Below are positions 49,380 to 58,679 of a stretch of DNA of 64,000 bases, piece after piece. The DNA comes from Methylobacterium sp. Leaf99 (GTDB taxonomy: Bacteria; Pseudomonadota; Alphaproteobacteria; Rhizobiales; Beijerinckiaceae). Under the pieces are notes generated by a model, which did not search any database, was not told where the DNA came from, and worked only from the letters and a program-made list of their open reading frames with translations. A program made the translations under genes and the position numbers. Positions within the stretch are counted from its first letter, which is position 1. Every line of letters starts with the position of its first letter. Location of the stretch: NCBI RefSeq assembly GCF_001422375.1, contig NZ_LMMU01000007.1:598184-662183 (forward strand), in the 5' to 3' direction.

Positions 49380-50792
49380 CTACGCGGGGCCGGCCGTCGT
49401 CCCGGGGCGAACCGCGAGACGCAAGAAGCTCACGGCGCTGGCGAGGGCGGCGAAGACGCCGCCGAGCCCGAGGGCGAGGGCCGGCCCATGGGCCTCCGTG
49501 ACGAGGAAGCAGGCGGCCACGAGGGCCGCGCCCATGGTCTGGCCGAGGAGGCGGGAGGTGGCGACGATGCCGCTCGCGCCCCCGGACCGCGCGGCCGGGG
49601 CGCTCGTCATGAGGGCGCGCAGGTTCGGGGCCTGGAAGAAGCCGAAGCCGGCGCCGCAGATCGCCATGCGCCAGCCGATATCGATGACGCTCGGGCTCGC
49701 CGGCAGAGCCGCCAGCAGGCCCATGCCGACGGCGAGGCCGGCGAGGCCGATGCCGCCGAGCAGGCCCGGCGGATAGCGGTCCGACAGGCGTCCGGCGAGC
49801 GGCGCCATCACGGCGACCACGACGGGCCACGGCGTCATCAGGAAGCCGGTCTCGACCTGGCTGCGCCCGAGGGTGTGCTGGAACAGGAAGGGCAGCGAGA
49901 CGAAGGCGAGGCCCTGGGCCGCGAACGAGCACACCGAGGTCAGGGCCGAGAGGGCGAAGAGCGGTCGCCGCAGCAGGTCGGCGGCGAGCATCGGCGCCGG
50001 GTGGCCGGCCTGCCGGCGCAGGAGCAGGGCGAAGCAGGCGAGCGACCCGGCGATCTCCGCCAGGACGTGCCAGAGGGGAGCCTCGTGGGCGGCCTCGCCG
50101 AGCCCGAGGACGAGGAGGGCGAAGGCGGCGGCGTTGAGGAACGCGCCCGGCACGTCGAACCGGTGGCCGGAGCGTCCGGTGTCCGGCAGCGCGGTCCAGG
50201 CCAGGGCCAGGGCGACGAGGCCGATGGGCACGTTGACGGCGAAGAGCCACGGCCACGGCGCGGCGACGAGGATCAGGGAGGCCACGGTCGGGCCGACCGC
50301 GAAGCCGACGCCGACCACGAAGGCGTTGAGCCCGACGCCGCGCCCGAGGCGGTCGGCCGGATAGATGAAGCGGATGAGCGCGATGTTCACCGCCATCAGG
50401 GCGCTCGCGCCGACGCCCTGGAGCACGCGGGCCGCCACAAGAGTGGGCAGGGACCAGGTCAGGGCGCAGACGAGGGAGGCCGCCGTGAACAGGACGAAGC
50501 CGGCGATGTAGATCCGCTGCTGCCCGACGATCTCCCCGAGGGCCGCGATCGGCAGCAGGGTCGCCACCACGGCGAGCTGATAGGCGTTCACGATCCACAC
50601 CGAGGCGCCCGGATCGACGCCGAGATCGGCCGCGATGGTCGGCAGGGCGGTGTTGGCGATGGCGGTGTCGAGGGTGGCGAGCGCCACGCCCGTGAGCACC
50701 GCCACCATGGCCCGGCCGCGCCGGCCCGGCGGCAAGCCCTGGCCCGACGGACCCGGCGCCGGACTCGCGGGCGACATGCTCGAAGAAGACAT
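49380..50792 (-). CDS. MFS efflux transporter, DHA2 (14-helix) type
   Basis: A 470-aa protein with about fourteen hydrophobic segments. LDTAIANTALPTIAADLGVD (motif D1 of DHA2) follows the first helix, RVLQGVGASALM is motif B and LSDRYPPG is a later loop. DHA2 members export drugs, antiseptics and similar amphiphiles with protons. No membrane-fusion partner or regulator is adjacent. About 280 bases separate it from the next gene, with nothing notable in between. Confidence 0.92.
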   Translation of the reverse strand: MSSSSMSPASPAPGPSGQGLPPGRRGRAMVAVLTGVALATLDTAIANTALPTIAADLGVDPGASVWIVNAYQLAVVATLLPIAALGEIVGQQRIYIAGFVLFTAASLVCALTWSLPTLVAARVLQGVGASALMAVNIALIRFIYPADRLGRGVGLNAFVVGVGFAVGPTVASLILVAAPWPWLFAVNVPIGLVALALAWTALPDTGRSGHRFDVPGAFLNAAAFALLVLGLGEAAHEAPLWHVLAEIAGSLACFALLLRRQAGHPAPMLAADLLRRPLFALSALTSVCSFAAQGLAFVSLPFLFQHTLGRSQVETGFLMTPWPVVVAVMAPLAGRLSDRYPPGLLGGIGLAGLAVGMGLLAALPASPSVIDIGWRMAICGAGFGFFQAPNLRALMTSAPAARSGGASGIVATSRLLGQTMGAALVAACFLVTEAHGPALALGLGGVFAALASAVSFLRLAVRPGTTAGPA

Positions 50793-51075
50793 TGGCGGGA
50801 TGAACTCGCAGGCGCTTCAGGGGGAGCCGGACGTCCCTCGCAGGACGCCCGCCGCGCGGGTCGTGCCCGGAGCGGGGACCGGCCGTTTCGTGAGGCCCCC
50901 TGAATGCGTCCGCCGCACGGCCCTTGGCAAGCGCGGCGCCCGACCGTGTCGCCAACGGTTCGGGCGGCCCCGGCGAAGGCCGCGCCCCGCCTCCTGCGGT
51001 TCGTCCCTCGACCGGCGAACGAAGGCGGGCCGGGGCGCGTTTCCCGTCCATTCTCAGTCGAAACCCGGAGCCTTC

Positions 51076-51363
51076 ATGCGCGCAACGACCTTCGCCCTCA
51101 CCACCGCCCTGATCCTGTCGCTGACTTCGGCGGCTTTCGCGCAAGGTCCGGCGGATGGCGGCGCCGTGAACAATCCCGGCAGCGTCCAGAGCAACGACGC
51201 GAAGGCCGACACGCGGACCACGGGCTCGGCCGCCAACACGGACGCGAATCCCGGCGGCCGCCCGTCCGATCACAACGGCACGGCGCGGACGCTCGGCAAG
51301 AACGGCAGCACGAACAGCGGTGCCGGCGGCACGTCCGGATCGACGTCGGCGCCTCGCCCGTAG
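51076..51363 (+). CDS. Small secreted low-complexity protein
   Basis: A 95-aa protein with a signal peptide (FALTTALILSLTSAAFAQ, cleavage near residue 23). The mature part is rich in Gly, Asn, Ser and Thr (AVNNPGSVQSNDAKADTRTT, GKNGSTNSGAGGTSGSTSAP), with no cysteine or domain. Likely disordered and periplasmic or extracellular; similar small proteins are frequent in Methylobacterium. Function unknown. Confidence 0.8.
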   Translation: MRATTFALTTALILSLTSAAFAQGPADGGAVNNPGSVQSNDAKADTRTTGSAANTDANPGGRPSDHNGTARTLGKNGSTNSGAGGTSGSTSAPRP

Positions 51364-51525
51364 GCGGCCGGGTCTGGCGGGCGGAGCGGACGCGCCCGCC
51401 GCGTCCGGGCCTCGCCACCGGGGCGCCCTCGACGGATGCCGCGCCGTTCGGCAGGATCAGGCGATCGGGGCGAGCGAAGGGGCGCGGCGGCCCCGCGACG
51501 TCTCTGTCGGTGAGGATCTGGATCG

Positions 51526-52842
51526 ATGACGGGCGACGGAACGGACATTCATCAGCCGGTGCGGGCCGGCATCGCCGCGTTCGTCGGGACCATGATCGAA
51601 TGGTACGATTTCTTCATCTACGGAACGGCGGCCGCCCTCGTCTTCGGACGCCTGTTCTTCCCGCAGGTCGACAGCTTCTACGGGACGCTCGCCGCGTTCG
51701 GGACCTTCGCGGTGGGGTTCCTGGCGCGGCCCCTCGGCGGGGCGATCTTCGGACATCTCGGCGACCGCGTCGGCCGCAAGAAATCCCTGATCATCACCCT
51801 CGTCATGATGGGCGTGTCGACGGTCCTCATCGGCCTGCTGCCGACGCACGCCATGGTGGGCATCTGGGCGCCGATCCTGCTGGTGACCCTCCGGTTCGTC
51901 CAGGGCATCGCCGTCGGCGGCGAATGGGGCGGCGCCGTCCTGCTCGCCAGCGAGCACGCCCGCACCGAGGACCGCCGGACGTTCATGGCGTCCTTCGCCC
52001 AGCTCGGAAGCCCGGCCGGGCTGATCCTGTCCATGGTGATGTTCAAGTTCGTGACCCTCCTGCCTGAGGCCGATCTGCTGAGCTGGGGCTGGCGCGTGCC
52101 GTTCCTGTTCAGCGCCGTCATGCTGGTGGTGGGGTTCGCCATTCGCATGGGCGTGAAGGAATCGCCGGACTTCATCGCCGCGCGGCGGCGGCGCCTTGCC
52201 AGCCTGAAGCAGGATCAGGCCCCGCTCCGGGAGATCTTCGCCAACTCCAAGGGGCTGCTGATCGCCGCGATCTGCAGCAACGTCCTCGGCATCGCCGGGT
52301 TCTACTTCACCAACACGTTCATGATTTCCTACACCACGAGCTACCTCGGGCTCGCGCGGGGCACGATCATCGACTGCCTGCTCATCGTCTCGATCATGCA
52401 GTTCATCATCACGCCGCTCTCGGCCTACATCGCCGAACGGACCTCGGTGATCCGGTTCCTGGTCTGCACCGCCGCGTATTCCATCGTCGCGCCCTACGCC
52501 ATGTTCACCCTGGTCGAGCAGCGCGACCTCGTCAGCGTCACCCTCGGGATCGGCATCGCCGTGGCGGGCCTCGGGGCGTATTACGCGGTCATCGCCGGCT
52601 ACGTGAGCGCATCCTTCCCGACGCGGTACCGCTACACGGGGATCTCCATGGCCTATCAGCTCAGCGGCGCGATCTTCGGCGGGCTGACCCCCCTGCTCGG
52701 CACCATGCTGGCCCAGAAGGCCGACGGGAACTGGATGCCCCTGGCGATCCTGTTCAGCGTCATCGCGACCATCTCCCTCGTCTCCGTCCTGGCGCTGCAC
52801 GCCCTGCGCGGCCGGACGGACGCGCGCCTCGAACCCGCCTGA
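51526..52842 (+). CDS. MFS transporter, metabolite:H+ symporter (MHS) family
   Basis: A 438-aa, twelve-helix protein with MHS signatures: GTMIEWYDFFIYGTAAALVF in helix 1, LARPLGGAIFGHLGDRVGRK (loop 2-3) and RFVQGIAVGGEWGGAVLL in helix 4. The family takes up organic acids such as citrate, alpha-ketoglutarate, shikimate or proline/betaine. It is followed 10 bases later by a deacetylase-family gene, so the pair may import and process an acetylated compound. Substrate unknown. Confidence 0.93.
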   Translation: MTGDGTDIHQPVRAGIAAFVGTMIEWYDFFIYGTAAALVFGRLFFPQVDSFYGTLAAFGTFAVGFLARPLGGAIFGHLGDRVGRKKSLIITLVMMGVSTVLIGLLPTHAMVGIWAPILLVTLRFVQGIAVGGEWGGAVLLASEHARTEDRRTFMASFAQLGSPAGLILSMVMFKFVTLLPEADLLSWGWRVPFLFSAVMLVVGFAIRMGVKESPDFIAARRRRLASLKQDQAPLREIFANSKGLLIAAICSNVLGIAGFYFTNTFMISYTTSYLGLARGTIIDCLLIVSIMQFIITPLSAYIAERTSVIRFLVCTAAYSIVAPYAMFTLVEQRDLVSVTLGIGIAVAGLGAYYAVIAGYVSASFPTRYRYTGISMAYQLSGAIFGGLTPLLGTMLAQKADGNWMPLAILFSVIATISLVSVLALHALRGRTDARLEPA

Positions 52843-52852
52843 GAGCCGTCCG

Positions 52853-53872
52853 ATGAAGACCTTCTTCCATCGGGACCAGTCCCTGCACGAGCCCCGCACC
52901 TACTTCTCACGGGGCGCCATGCGGGCGCCGCAGGAGCTCCCGGCCCGCGCCGCCGCCCTCCTCGCCGCCGCGAGGGGTCTCGGATTCGACGTCGTCGAGC
53001 CGGAGGATCGCGGTCTCGCCCCCATCGCCGCCGTCCATGCCCCCGACTACCTCGCCTTCCTCCGGTCGGCCCATGCGGACTGGATCGCTGAAAGCGAGGA
53101 TTGGGGCGACGAGGTGATGTCGAACATCTTCGTCCAGACCGCGAACCCCGTCGGCATCCTGGCGAAGGCCGCGTGCCACATCGCCGACGGGAGTGCGCCC
53201 ATCGGGGCGCACACCTACCGGGCCGCCTACGCCTCGGCCCAGTGCGCCGTCGCGGGGGCCGACGCCATCCTGGGGGGCGCGCGGGAGGCCTACGCCCTGT
53301 GCCGGCCGCCGGGGCACCACGCCCGGCGCGCCGCCGCCGGGGGCTTCTGCTTCCTCAACAACGCCGCCGTTGCGGCCGAGCGCCTGGCCGGGCGCTTCGC
53401 GCGCGTCGCGATCCTCGACACCGACATGCATCACGGCCAGGGCATCCAGGAAATCTTCTACGACCGAAACGACGTCTCCTACGTCTCGATCCACGGCGAT
53501 CCGACGAACTTCTATCCCGTCGTCGCCGGATACGCCGACGAGACCGGCCGCGGCGACGGTCTCGGCTTCAACCTCAACCTGCCCATGCCGCACGGATCGT
53601 CGGAGGACGTGTTCTTCGCACAGCTCGACATCGCCCGCGCGGCCCTCGACCGCTACGCCCCGGACGTCCTGGTCCTGGCGCTCGGGTTCGACATCTACGC
53701 CCACGATCCGCAGGCGAAGGTGGCGGTCAGCGCCGCGGGGTTCGAGCGCCTGGGACGGGCCATCGGGGCGATCGGGCTGCCGACCCTGATCGTCCAGGAG
53801 GGCGGCTACGCCATCGACAGCCTGTCCGACCTCGCGGGACGGTTTTTTTCGGGGTTTGCCGCCGGCCGATGA
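52853..53872 (+). CDS. Histone-deacetylase-family protein (acetylpolyamine amidohydrolase-like)
   Basis: A 339-aa arginase/deacetylase-fold protein: RPPGHHARR (catalytic His pair, about residue 148), DTDMHHGQG (zinc ligands Asp and His, about 193), GFDIYAHDP (third zinc Asp) and EGGYAID (catalytic Tyr). Bacterial members such as AphA deacetylate acetylpolyamines or acetylated small molecules in the cytoplasm. It follows the MHS transporter by 10 bases and is probably co-transcribed. The acetylated substrate may be what the transporter imports, which is an inference. Confidence 0.93.
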   Translation: MKTFFHRDQSLHEPRTYFSRGAMRAPQELPARAAALLAAARGLGFDVVEPEDRGLAPIAAVHAPDYLAFLRSAHADWIAESEDWGDEVMSNIFVQTANPVGILAKAACHIADGSAPIGAHTYRAAYASAQCAVAGADAILGGAREAYALCRPPGHHARRAAAGGFCFLNNAAVAAERLAGRFARVAILDTDMHHGQGIQEIFYDRNDVSYVSIHGDPTNFYPVVAGYADETGRGDGLGFNLNLPMPHGSSEDVFFAQLDIARAALDRYAPDVLVLALGFDIYAHDPQAKVAVSAAGFERLGRAIGAIGLPTLIVQEGGYAIDSLSDLAGRFFSGFAAGR

Positions 53873-53897
53873 GCGCCGCGGCGGGCGAGACGCGGCT

Positions 53898-54644
53898 TCA
53901 CCGATCCGGTCGGACGCCGAGGATCGACGCGTCGTCGGGGCCGATGGCGACGCGTCGGAAGCGGACGCCGAAGGTGGCGTCGAGCAGGGGCGAGGTGGCG
54001 ACCTCATGGGCAGGGCCGTCGAGGACGAGGCGGCCCCGGTCGAGGAGCACGAGCCGGTCGCAATCGCGCACGGCGCGCTCGAGGTCGTGCAGGACGACCA
54101 CCACCGTGCGGGTGCGGGCATAGGCGGCGAGGCGGCGCAGCAGGTCGATGCGGTGACCGATGTCGAGGCTGGCCCCGGGCTCGTCGGCCAGCAGCACGGG
54201 CGGCTCGGCGACGAGCACGGCGGCCAGGAGCGCGCGGGCGCGCTCGCCCCCGGACAGCCGCGACCACGGCCGGTCCATCAGGGCCGCGAGGCCGTGCGCC
54301 TCCAGGGCGGCGGGGACCCGCGGGGCCGCACCGGGCGCCCGGCTCGCGCCGAGTTCCACCACCGCCCGCACGGTGTAGTCCCAGGCCGGCTGGAAGCTCT
54401 GGGGCAGGTAGCCGATCCGGCGCCCGCGCTCGGCCGCCGGCAGGGCCGCGAGGGCAAGCCCGTCGAGGGTCACCGCACCGGAATCCGGCACGGCGAGGCC
54501 GGCGAGGCAGCGCAGGAGGGTCGACTTGCCGGCGCCGTTGGGGCCGATCAGCCCGACGAGGCGGCCGGGCTCGGCCCGGAACGACACGCCGTCGAGGATG
54601 CGCGCCGCCCCCACGACGAGGTCATCGGCCGCGAGGACGCTCAT
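53898..54644 (-). CDS. btuD: ABC transporter ATP-binding protein of B12-riboswitch operon
   Basis: A 248-aa FecE/BtuD-type ATPase: Walker A GPNGAGKST (34-42), Q-loop YLPQSF, signature LSGGERARAL, Walker B VLLADEP and H-loop VVVLHDLE. It powers the BtuC-like permease. The ATG overlaps the permease stop by 4 bases. The vitamin B12 assignment comes from the cobalamin riboswitch that heads the operon; the family alone could also transport iron-siderophore or heme. Last gene of the operon. Confidence 0.88.
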   Translation of the reverse strand: MSVLAADDLVVGAARILDGVSFRAEPGRLVGLIGPNGAGKSTLLRCLAGLAVPDSGAVTLDGLALAALPAAERGRRIGYLPQSFQPAWDYTVRAVVELGASRAPGAAPRVPAALEAHGLAALMDRPWSRLSGGERARALLAAVLVAEPPVLLADEPGASLDIGHRIDLLRRLAAYARTRTVVVVLHDLERAVRDCDRLVLLDRGRLVLDGPAHEVATSPLLDATFGVRFRRVAIGPDDASILGVRPDR

Positions 54645-55627
54645 GCGCCCATCCGCCGGCGCAGGAGGACGAGGAAGAACGGTCCGCCCGCCGCCGCCGT
54701 GATGAGCCCGAGGGGGATTTCCGCCGGGGGCAGGACGGAGCGGGCGAGCCCGTCGCAGACGAGAACGAGGCCGGCGCCGATGCAGGCCGCCACCGGCAGC
54801 AGGGCCCGGTGCCGGGGACCGACCCACCAGCGGGCGATGTGGGGGGCGATGAGCCCGACGAAGCCCACGAGGCCGCCATAGGCCACGGCCACGGCGACCA
54901 CGAAGGCCCCGACGAGGACGGCGCGGCGCAGGAACCGGCCGGTCTCCAGCCCGAAGGCCGCGGCCTGATCGGCGCCGAGGCCGAGGAGGTCGAGGCCGCG
55001 GGCGAGGGACAGGCTCGCGGCCAGGGCCATCGCCACGAGGATCGCCAGGAGGCCGAGGCCGGCCCAGGTCGGGGTCTGGATGCCGCCGAGCGTCCAGCTC
55101 AGGACCACCTGCAGGCTCACGCTCTCGTCGGACAGGGCCAGCATCAGGAACGATCGCACGGCCCCGAGCATCGCCGCGACGGCGACGCCGGCGAGGAGCA
55201 GCCCGGCGGTGTCGCGGGCGCCGTGCGCCACGGCCAGCACCAGCCCGGTCGCGGCCCAGGCCCCGGCGAAGGACAGGCCGCCGAGCGCCAGGCTGGAGGG
55301 AAGACCGAGGGGTACGAGAAGGGCGATGGTGGCGCCGATGGCCGCCCCTCCGGCGGAGCCCAGCAGGTAGGGCTCGGCCAGGGGATTGCGGAACACGCCC
55401 TGGAAGATCGCCCCGCCGAGGCCAAGGAGCGCGCCGACGAGGCCGGCGGCCAGGATTCGGGGCAGGCGCCACGCGACCAGCAGGCGGGCGCCGAGGTCGG
55501 GATCGCCCGCCAGCGCGCGGGCGAGGTCGAGGGGCCCGGCCCAGCGGTGCCCGGCGCAGGCCGCGAAGACGAGGCAGGCCAGAAGCGCCAGGGCGAGGAG
55601 GACGGGCCGTCCGATCCCCGCCGTCAC
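54641..55627 (-). CDS. btuC: ABC transporter permease (FecCD/BtuC family)
   Basis: A 328-aa permease with about nine to ten membrane helices. LPRILAAGLVGALLGLGGAI then FQGVFRNPLAEPYLLGSAGG is the family's first conserved block, FVGLIAPHIARWWVGPRHR the coupling region, and LPPAEIPLGLITAAAGGPFF the end block. Two copies form the channel for corrinoid (or siderophore) entry through the inner membrane. Overlaps both neighbours by 4 bases. Riboswitch control makes B12 the most likely substrate. Confidence 0.88.
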   Translation of the reverse strand: MTAGIGRPVLLALALLACLVFAACAGHRWAGPLDLARALAGDPDLGARLLVAWRLPRILAAGLVGALLGLGGAIFQGVFRNPLAEPYLLGSAGGAAIGATIALLVPLGLPSSLALGGLSFAGAWAATGLVLAVAHGARDTAGLLLAGVAVAAMLGAVRSFLMLALSDESVSLQVVLSWTLGGIQTPTWAGLGLLAILVAMALAASLSLARGLDLLGLGADQAAAFGLETGRFLRRAVLVGAFVVAVAVAYGGLVGFVGLIAPHIARWWVGPRHRALLPVAACIGAGLVLVCDGLARSVLPPAEIPLGLITAAAGGPFFLVLLRRRMGA

Positions 55628-56505
55628 GGGGCCTCGGCCGGATGGAGCAGGCCGGCGAGGCGCTCGATCCCCGCGATGGTGCGGGGACCGGGGATCAGGA
55701 ACTCGGCGCGGGGCACGGCGTGGGCGTGGCCCGTGGTGACGGCGCGCATCCCGGAGAATCCCGGCCGCCCTGCCAGTTCCGCCATCTCGTCCGCCGAACC
55801 GGCGAGCAGCAGCACGTCGGGATCGGCGGCGAACACGGCTTCCGGCGAGACCTGGGGCACGCTCCCTCCGGACAGCGCGAAGCAGCCGCCGGCGCGGAGG
55901 ATGGCATCGCCCGTATAGGTGTCGCGGCGTGCGCTCAGGAGCAGCCCGTTGCCGAGGCGCCCCGTCACCATCACCACCCGCCGGCAGGGACGGGCCGCGA
56001 CCCGCTCCCGCACGGCCGCGAGGCGGGCGTCGAGACCGGCCGCCAGGGACTCGCCCCGCTCGGGCACGCCGGTGGCGCGTGCCAGCAGGCGCAGGTTCTC
56101 CACCACCTCCGCCACGGTGCGGCTCGTCAGCACCAGGGCCGGCACGCCGATCCGCTCCAGGGCGTCGAGGATCTGGTGCACCGCCTGCCGGGCCGGCGTC
56201 AGCACGACGAGGTCGGGATCTTGCGCGGCGATGGCCTCGACGGAGAAGCCGAGGCGGCCGCCGACCACCGGCTTGGCGGCTGCCTCCGGCGGGTAGCGGG
56301 TGAAGGCGTCGATGCCGACGATGCGCTCTGTGAGGCCGAGGGCCGCGACGAGTTCGGTGTTGGACGAGAAGATCGTGACGATGCGCCGGGGCGGCGCGGG
56401 CAGAACCACTGCTCGCCCAAGGGCATCGACCACCCGCACGGGCTCCGCGCCAAGGGGCCCGGCCGCGACCAGCATCGCGAAAAGACCGGTCGCGGCCGCG
56501 CGCAT
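55624..56505 (-). CDS. btuF: ABC transporter periplasmic substrate-binding protein (BtuF/FepB family)
   Basis: A 293-aa protein with a signal peptide (ATGLFAMLVAAGPLGA, cleavage near residue 20) and the helical-backbone binding fold: VVDALGRAVVLPAPPRRIVT, PDLVVLTP, and VPRAEFLIPGPRTIAGIERL at the end. It captures corrinoid in the periplasm for the BtuC/BtuD transporter. Its start shares one base with the stop of the TonB receptor (TGATG), so the two are translationally coupled. Siderophore-binding relatives look alike, and only the riboswitch argues for B12. Confidence 0.86.
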   Translation of the reverse strand: MRAAATGLFAMLVAAGPLGAEPVRVVDALGRAVVLPAPPRRIVTIFSSNTELVAALGLTERIVGIDAFTRYPPEAAAKPVVGGRLGFSVEAIAAQDPDLVVLTPARQAVHQILDALERIGVPALVLTSRTVAEVVENLRLLARATGVPERGESLAAGLDARLAAVRERVAARPCRRVVMVTGRLGNGLLLSARRDTYTGDAILRAGGCFALSGGSVPQVSPEAVFAADPDVLLLAGSADEMAELAGRPGFSGMRAVTTGHAHAVPRAEFLIPGPRTIAGIERLAGLLHPAEAP

Positions 56506-58679
56506 CAGAACCGCGCCTGGACGCCGACCTGGAGGTCGCGTCCCGGCGACGAGGTGCCGACGCTGCCGTTGTAGAACCGCAGGTCCGCGAGGGTCGGCGT
56601 CTGGCCGGCGATGGCGATGAACAGCGGGTGGTAGTTGGTGTCGAACACGTTGCGGACCTGGGCGAACAGCTTCACGCCGGGCAGGAGGTCGACCTCGCCG
56701 CGCAGATTGACGAGGACGAACGGGTCCTTGCGCCAGATGAACTCGCGGTAGGGCTCGGCGGCGGGGACGCGCAGGTTCTCTTCGGTGTTGTACCAGACCG
56801 GCCCGTTCAGCACCCCCTGGACCTGGACGGTCCAGGGATAGGGCACGCCGGCCTGGCCGATGCGGGTGCCGAGGGCCAGCTGGTACTGGTAGACGCGCTC
56901 GACCCGGTGGGTGTTGGCCGAGGCGACGGTGAGAGAGCCCTCGTCCTTCATGTCGAAGTTGTAGTTGCCGTTGGCAGTGGTCCGCCAGCGCCAGACCTCG
57001 GACTCCCAGCCGACGACCTTCAGCATGTCGGTCTCGAACTGCGCCTCCAGGCCCCGGATGACCACGTCGCCGCCGTTGTTGACGTAGTCCGAGGTGTTGG
57101 CGTTGGCCGAGCGCGCCCGGGTGATGATCCGGTCGGTGATGGTGTTCTGGAACAGGGCGAGGTCGAGGCGGGCGACGCCGTTGGTGAACGTCGTGCCGAT
57201 CTCGATCTGCTCGCTGGTCTCGGGCCGGATGTTCGGGTTGCCGAAGATGCGCCCGCCGCCGAGCGTGTTGAAGTCGGCGGCGATCTCCGTGGCCGTCGGC
57301 GCGCGGAAGCCCGACGAGGCGCCGATGCGGAACGCGGCCCAGTCGGTGGCCCGGTAGGTGGCGCCGACGGAGTAGGTGGTGGCCTCGTAGGGGCGCGCGC
57401 CCGTCACCTGGGCGGCGAGGTACGGCGTCGGGTCGAAGCTCGTGGTGCCGTAGGTCTGGCGCACGCCGGCCCGCAGGGTCACCCGGTCGTCGAACAGGCG
57501 CTGGGTGTCCTCGAGGTAGAGGGCGTGGAACTGGTCGGTCTGGTTGTTGTCCTGGGGCGAGACCTGGGCCAGGGGATTGCCCGGCACGCCGACCCGGAAC
57601 CGGTCCGAGCGCAGGCGGCTGGTCTCCCAGTCCCAGCCGAGCAGGAGGTCGTTGCCCGGCAGCAGGCGGGCGCGCGGCTGAAACCGGGTGCCCTGGATGT
57701 CGAGGAATCGGGTGTTGTAATCGGCCGCGGTTCCCGGCGCCGGCAGGTTGGTGCCGCCGCGCTGGACCGGAGAGGCCCACTTGAAGCGGTCCTCGTCGGT
57801 GACGCTGTAGGCCTGGGCGAACAGGCTGAAGCGGTCGTCCTCCGTCCGCCCGGTGTAGCTCGCGTCGAACGAGCCGTTGATGCGGTCGTCTTTACTGTAG
57901 AGGTTGCCGCCGGAGCCGCGAAAGCCGACGCCGTAGATGCCGTCCGTGCGCAGGCTGAAGTCCAGGCGCTGGTTCGGGTCGATCTGGAGGCCGAGCGCCC
58001 CGGTGATGCCCATGCGATTCCACTGGGTGTTGGCCATGCGGCCGCCCCCCGTCCCGGCGAAGTAGTCGTCCCGCTGCGCCCCCGACACACCGAGATAGTA
58101 GTCGATGGGCCCGGCCGTGCCGCCGGTCTGGGCGCGGCCCTGTCCGAGGCCCCAGACGCCGCCGATGCCCTCCACCAGGGTGCCGGGCGCCGTGCGGCCG
58201 GTCTTCAGGATGACGTTGATGACGCCGCCGATGTTCTGGCTGCCGTAGATCACCGAGGACGGCCCGCGCACGATCTCGATGCGCTCCACGTCGGCGATGG
58301 ACAGCTTCGACAGGTTGGCGGTGCCGGCGCGCCGGCCGTTCATGAGGACGAGGACCTGGCTCTTGAAGTCCTTGCCCTGTCCGTCCGTGGCGCCGCCGCG
58401 GATGTTGATGGAGGTCTGGCCCGGCGTCCATTCCGAGAAGAAGCCCACGGCGTTCTCGGCCAGGAGGTCGGTGATGGATTTGGCCGTCGAGGTCTCGATC
58501 ATCGCCCGGTCGATGACCTGGACGGTGCCGGCGATCTCGGAGCGCGGCTCGGGCCGGCCGGTGGCGGTGACCACGAGCTGGTCGAGGGTGACCGCCTGCT
58601 CGCCCTGCGCTTGGGCGAAGGACACGAGGGCGGTCCCGCCGAGGCAGGCGAGGACGAGGCGGGAGAGGACGCGCACCAT
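56505..58679 (-). CDS. btuB: TonB-dependent outer-membrane receptor, probable cobalamin receptor
   Basis: A 724-aa receptor: signal peptide (ending AQAQGEQ), TonB box region (VTLDQLVVTATGR), plug with IRGGATDGQGKDFKSQVLVL and ERIEIVRGPSSVIYGSQNIG, then a 22-strand barrel ending in PGRDLQVGVQARF with terminal Phe. It brings its ligand across the outer membrane using TonB energy. The cobalamin riboswitch upstream supports a BtuB role; BtuB of E. coli is about 600 residues, so this one is longer. ATG 58679 chosen over an in-frame upstream start. Confidence 0.88.
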   Translation of the reverse strand: MVRVLSRLVLACLGGTALVSFAQAQGEQAVTLDQLVVTATGRPEPRSEIAGTVQVIDRAMIETSTAKSITDLLAENAVGFFSEWTPGQTSINIRGGATDGQGKDFKSQVLVLMNGRRAGTANLSKLSIADVERIEIVRGPSSVIYGSQNIGGVINVILKTGRTAPGTLVEGIGGVWGLGQGRAQTGGTAGPIDYYLGVSGAQRDDYFAGTGGGRMANTQWNRMGITGALGLQIDPNQRLDFSLRTDGIYGVGFRGSGGNLYSKDDRINGSFDASYTGRTEDDRFSLFAQAYSVTDEDRFKWASPVQRGGTNLPAPGTAADYNTRFLDIQGTRFQPRARLLPGNDLLLGWDWETSRLRSDRFRVGVPGNPLAQVSPQDNNQTDQFHALYLEDTQRLFDDRVTLRAGVRQTYGTTSFDPTPYLAAQVTGARPYEATTYSVGATYRATDWAAFRIGASSGFRAPTATEIAADFNTLGGGRIFGNPNIRPETSEQIEIGTTFTNGVARLDLALFQNTITDRIITRARSANANTSDYVNNGGDVVIRGLEAQFETDMLKVVGWESEVWRWRTTANGNYNFDMKDEGSLTVASANTHRVERVYQYQLALGTRIGQAGVPYPWTVQVQGVLNGPVWYNTEENLRVPAAEPYREFIWRKDPFVLVNLRGEVDLLPGVKLFAQVRNVFDTNYHPLFIAIAGQTPTLADLRFYNGSVGTSSPGRDLQVGVQARF

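Noticed and set aside
53850-53860. Terminator at the T-rich end of the deacetylase gene
   Set aside because: The T-run lies inside the coding sequence and no stem precedes it.
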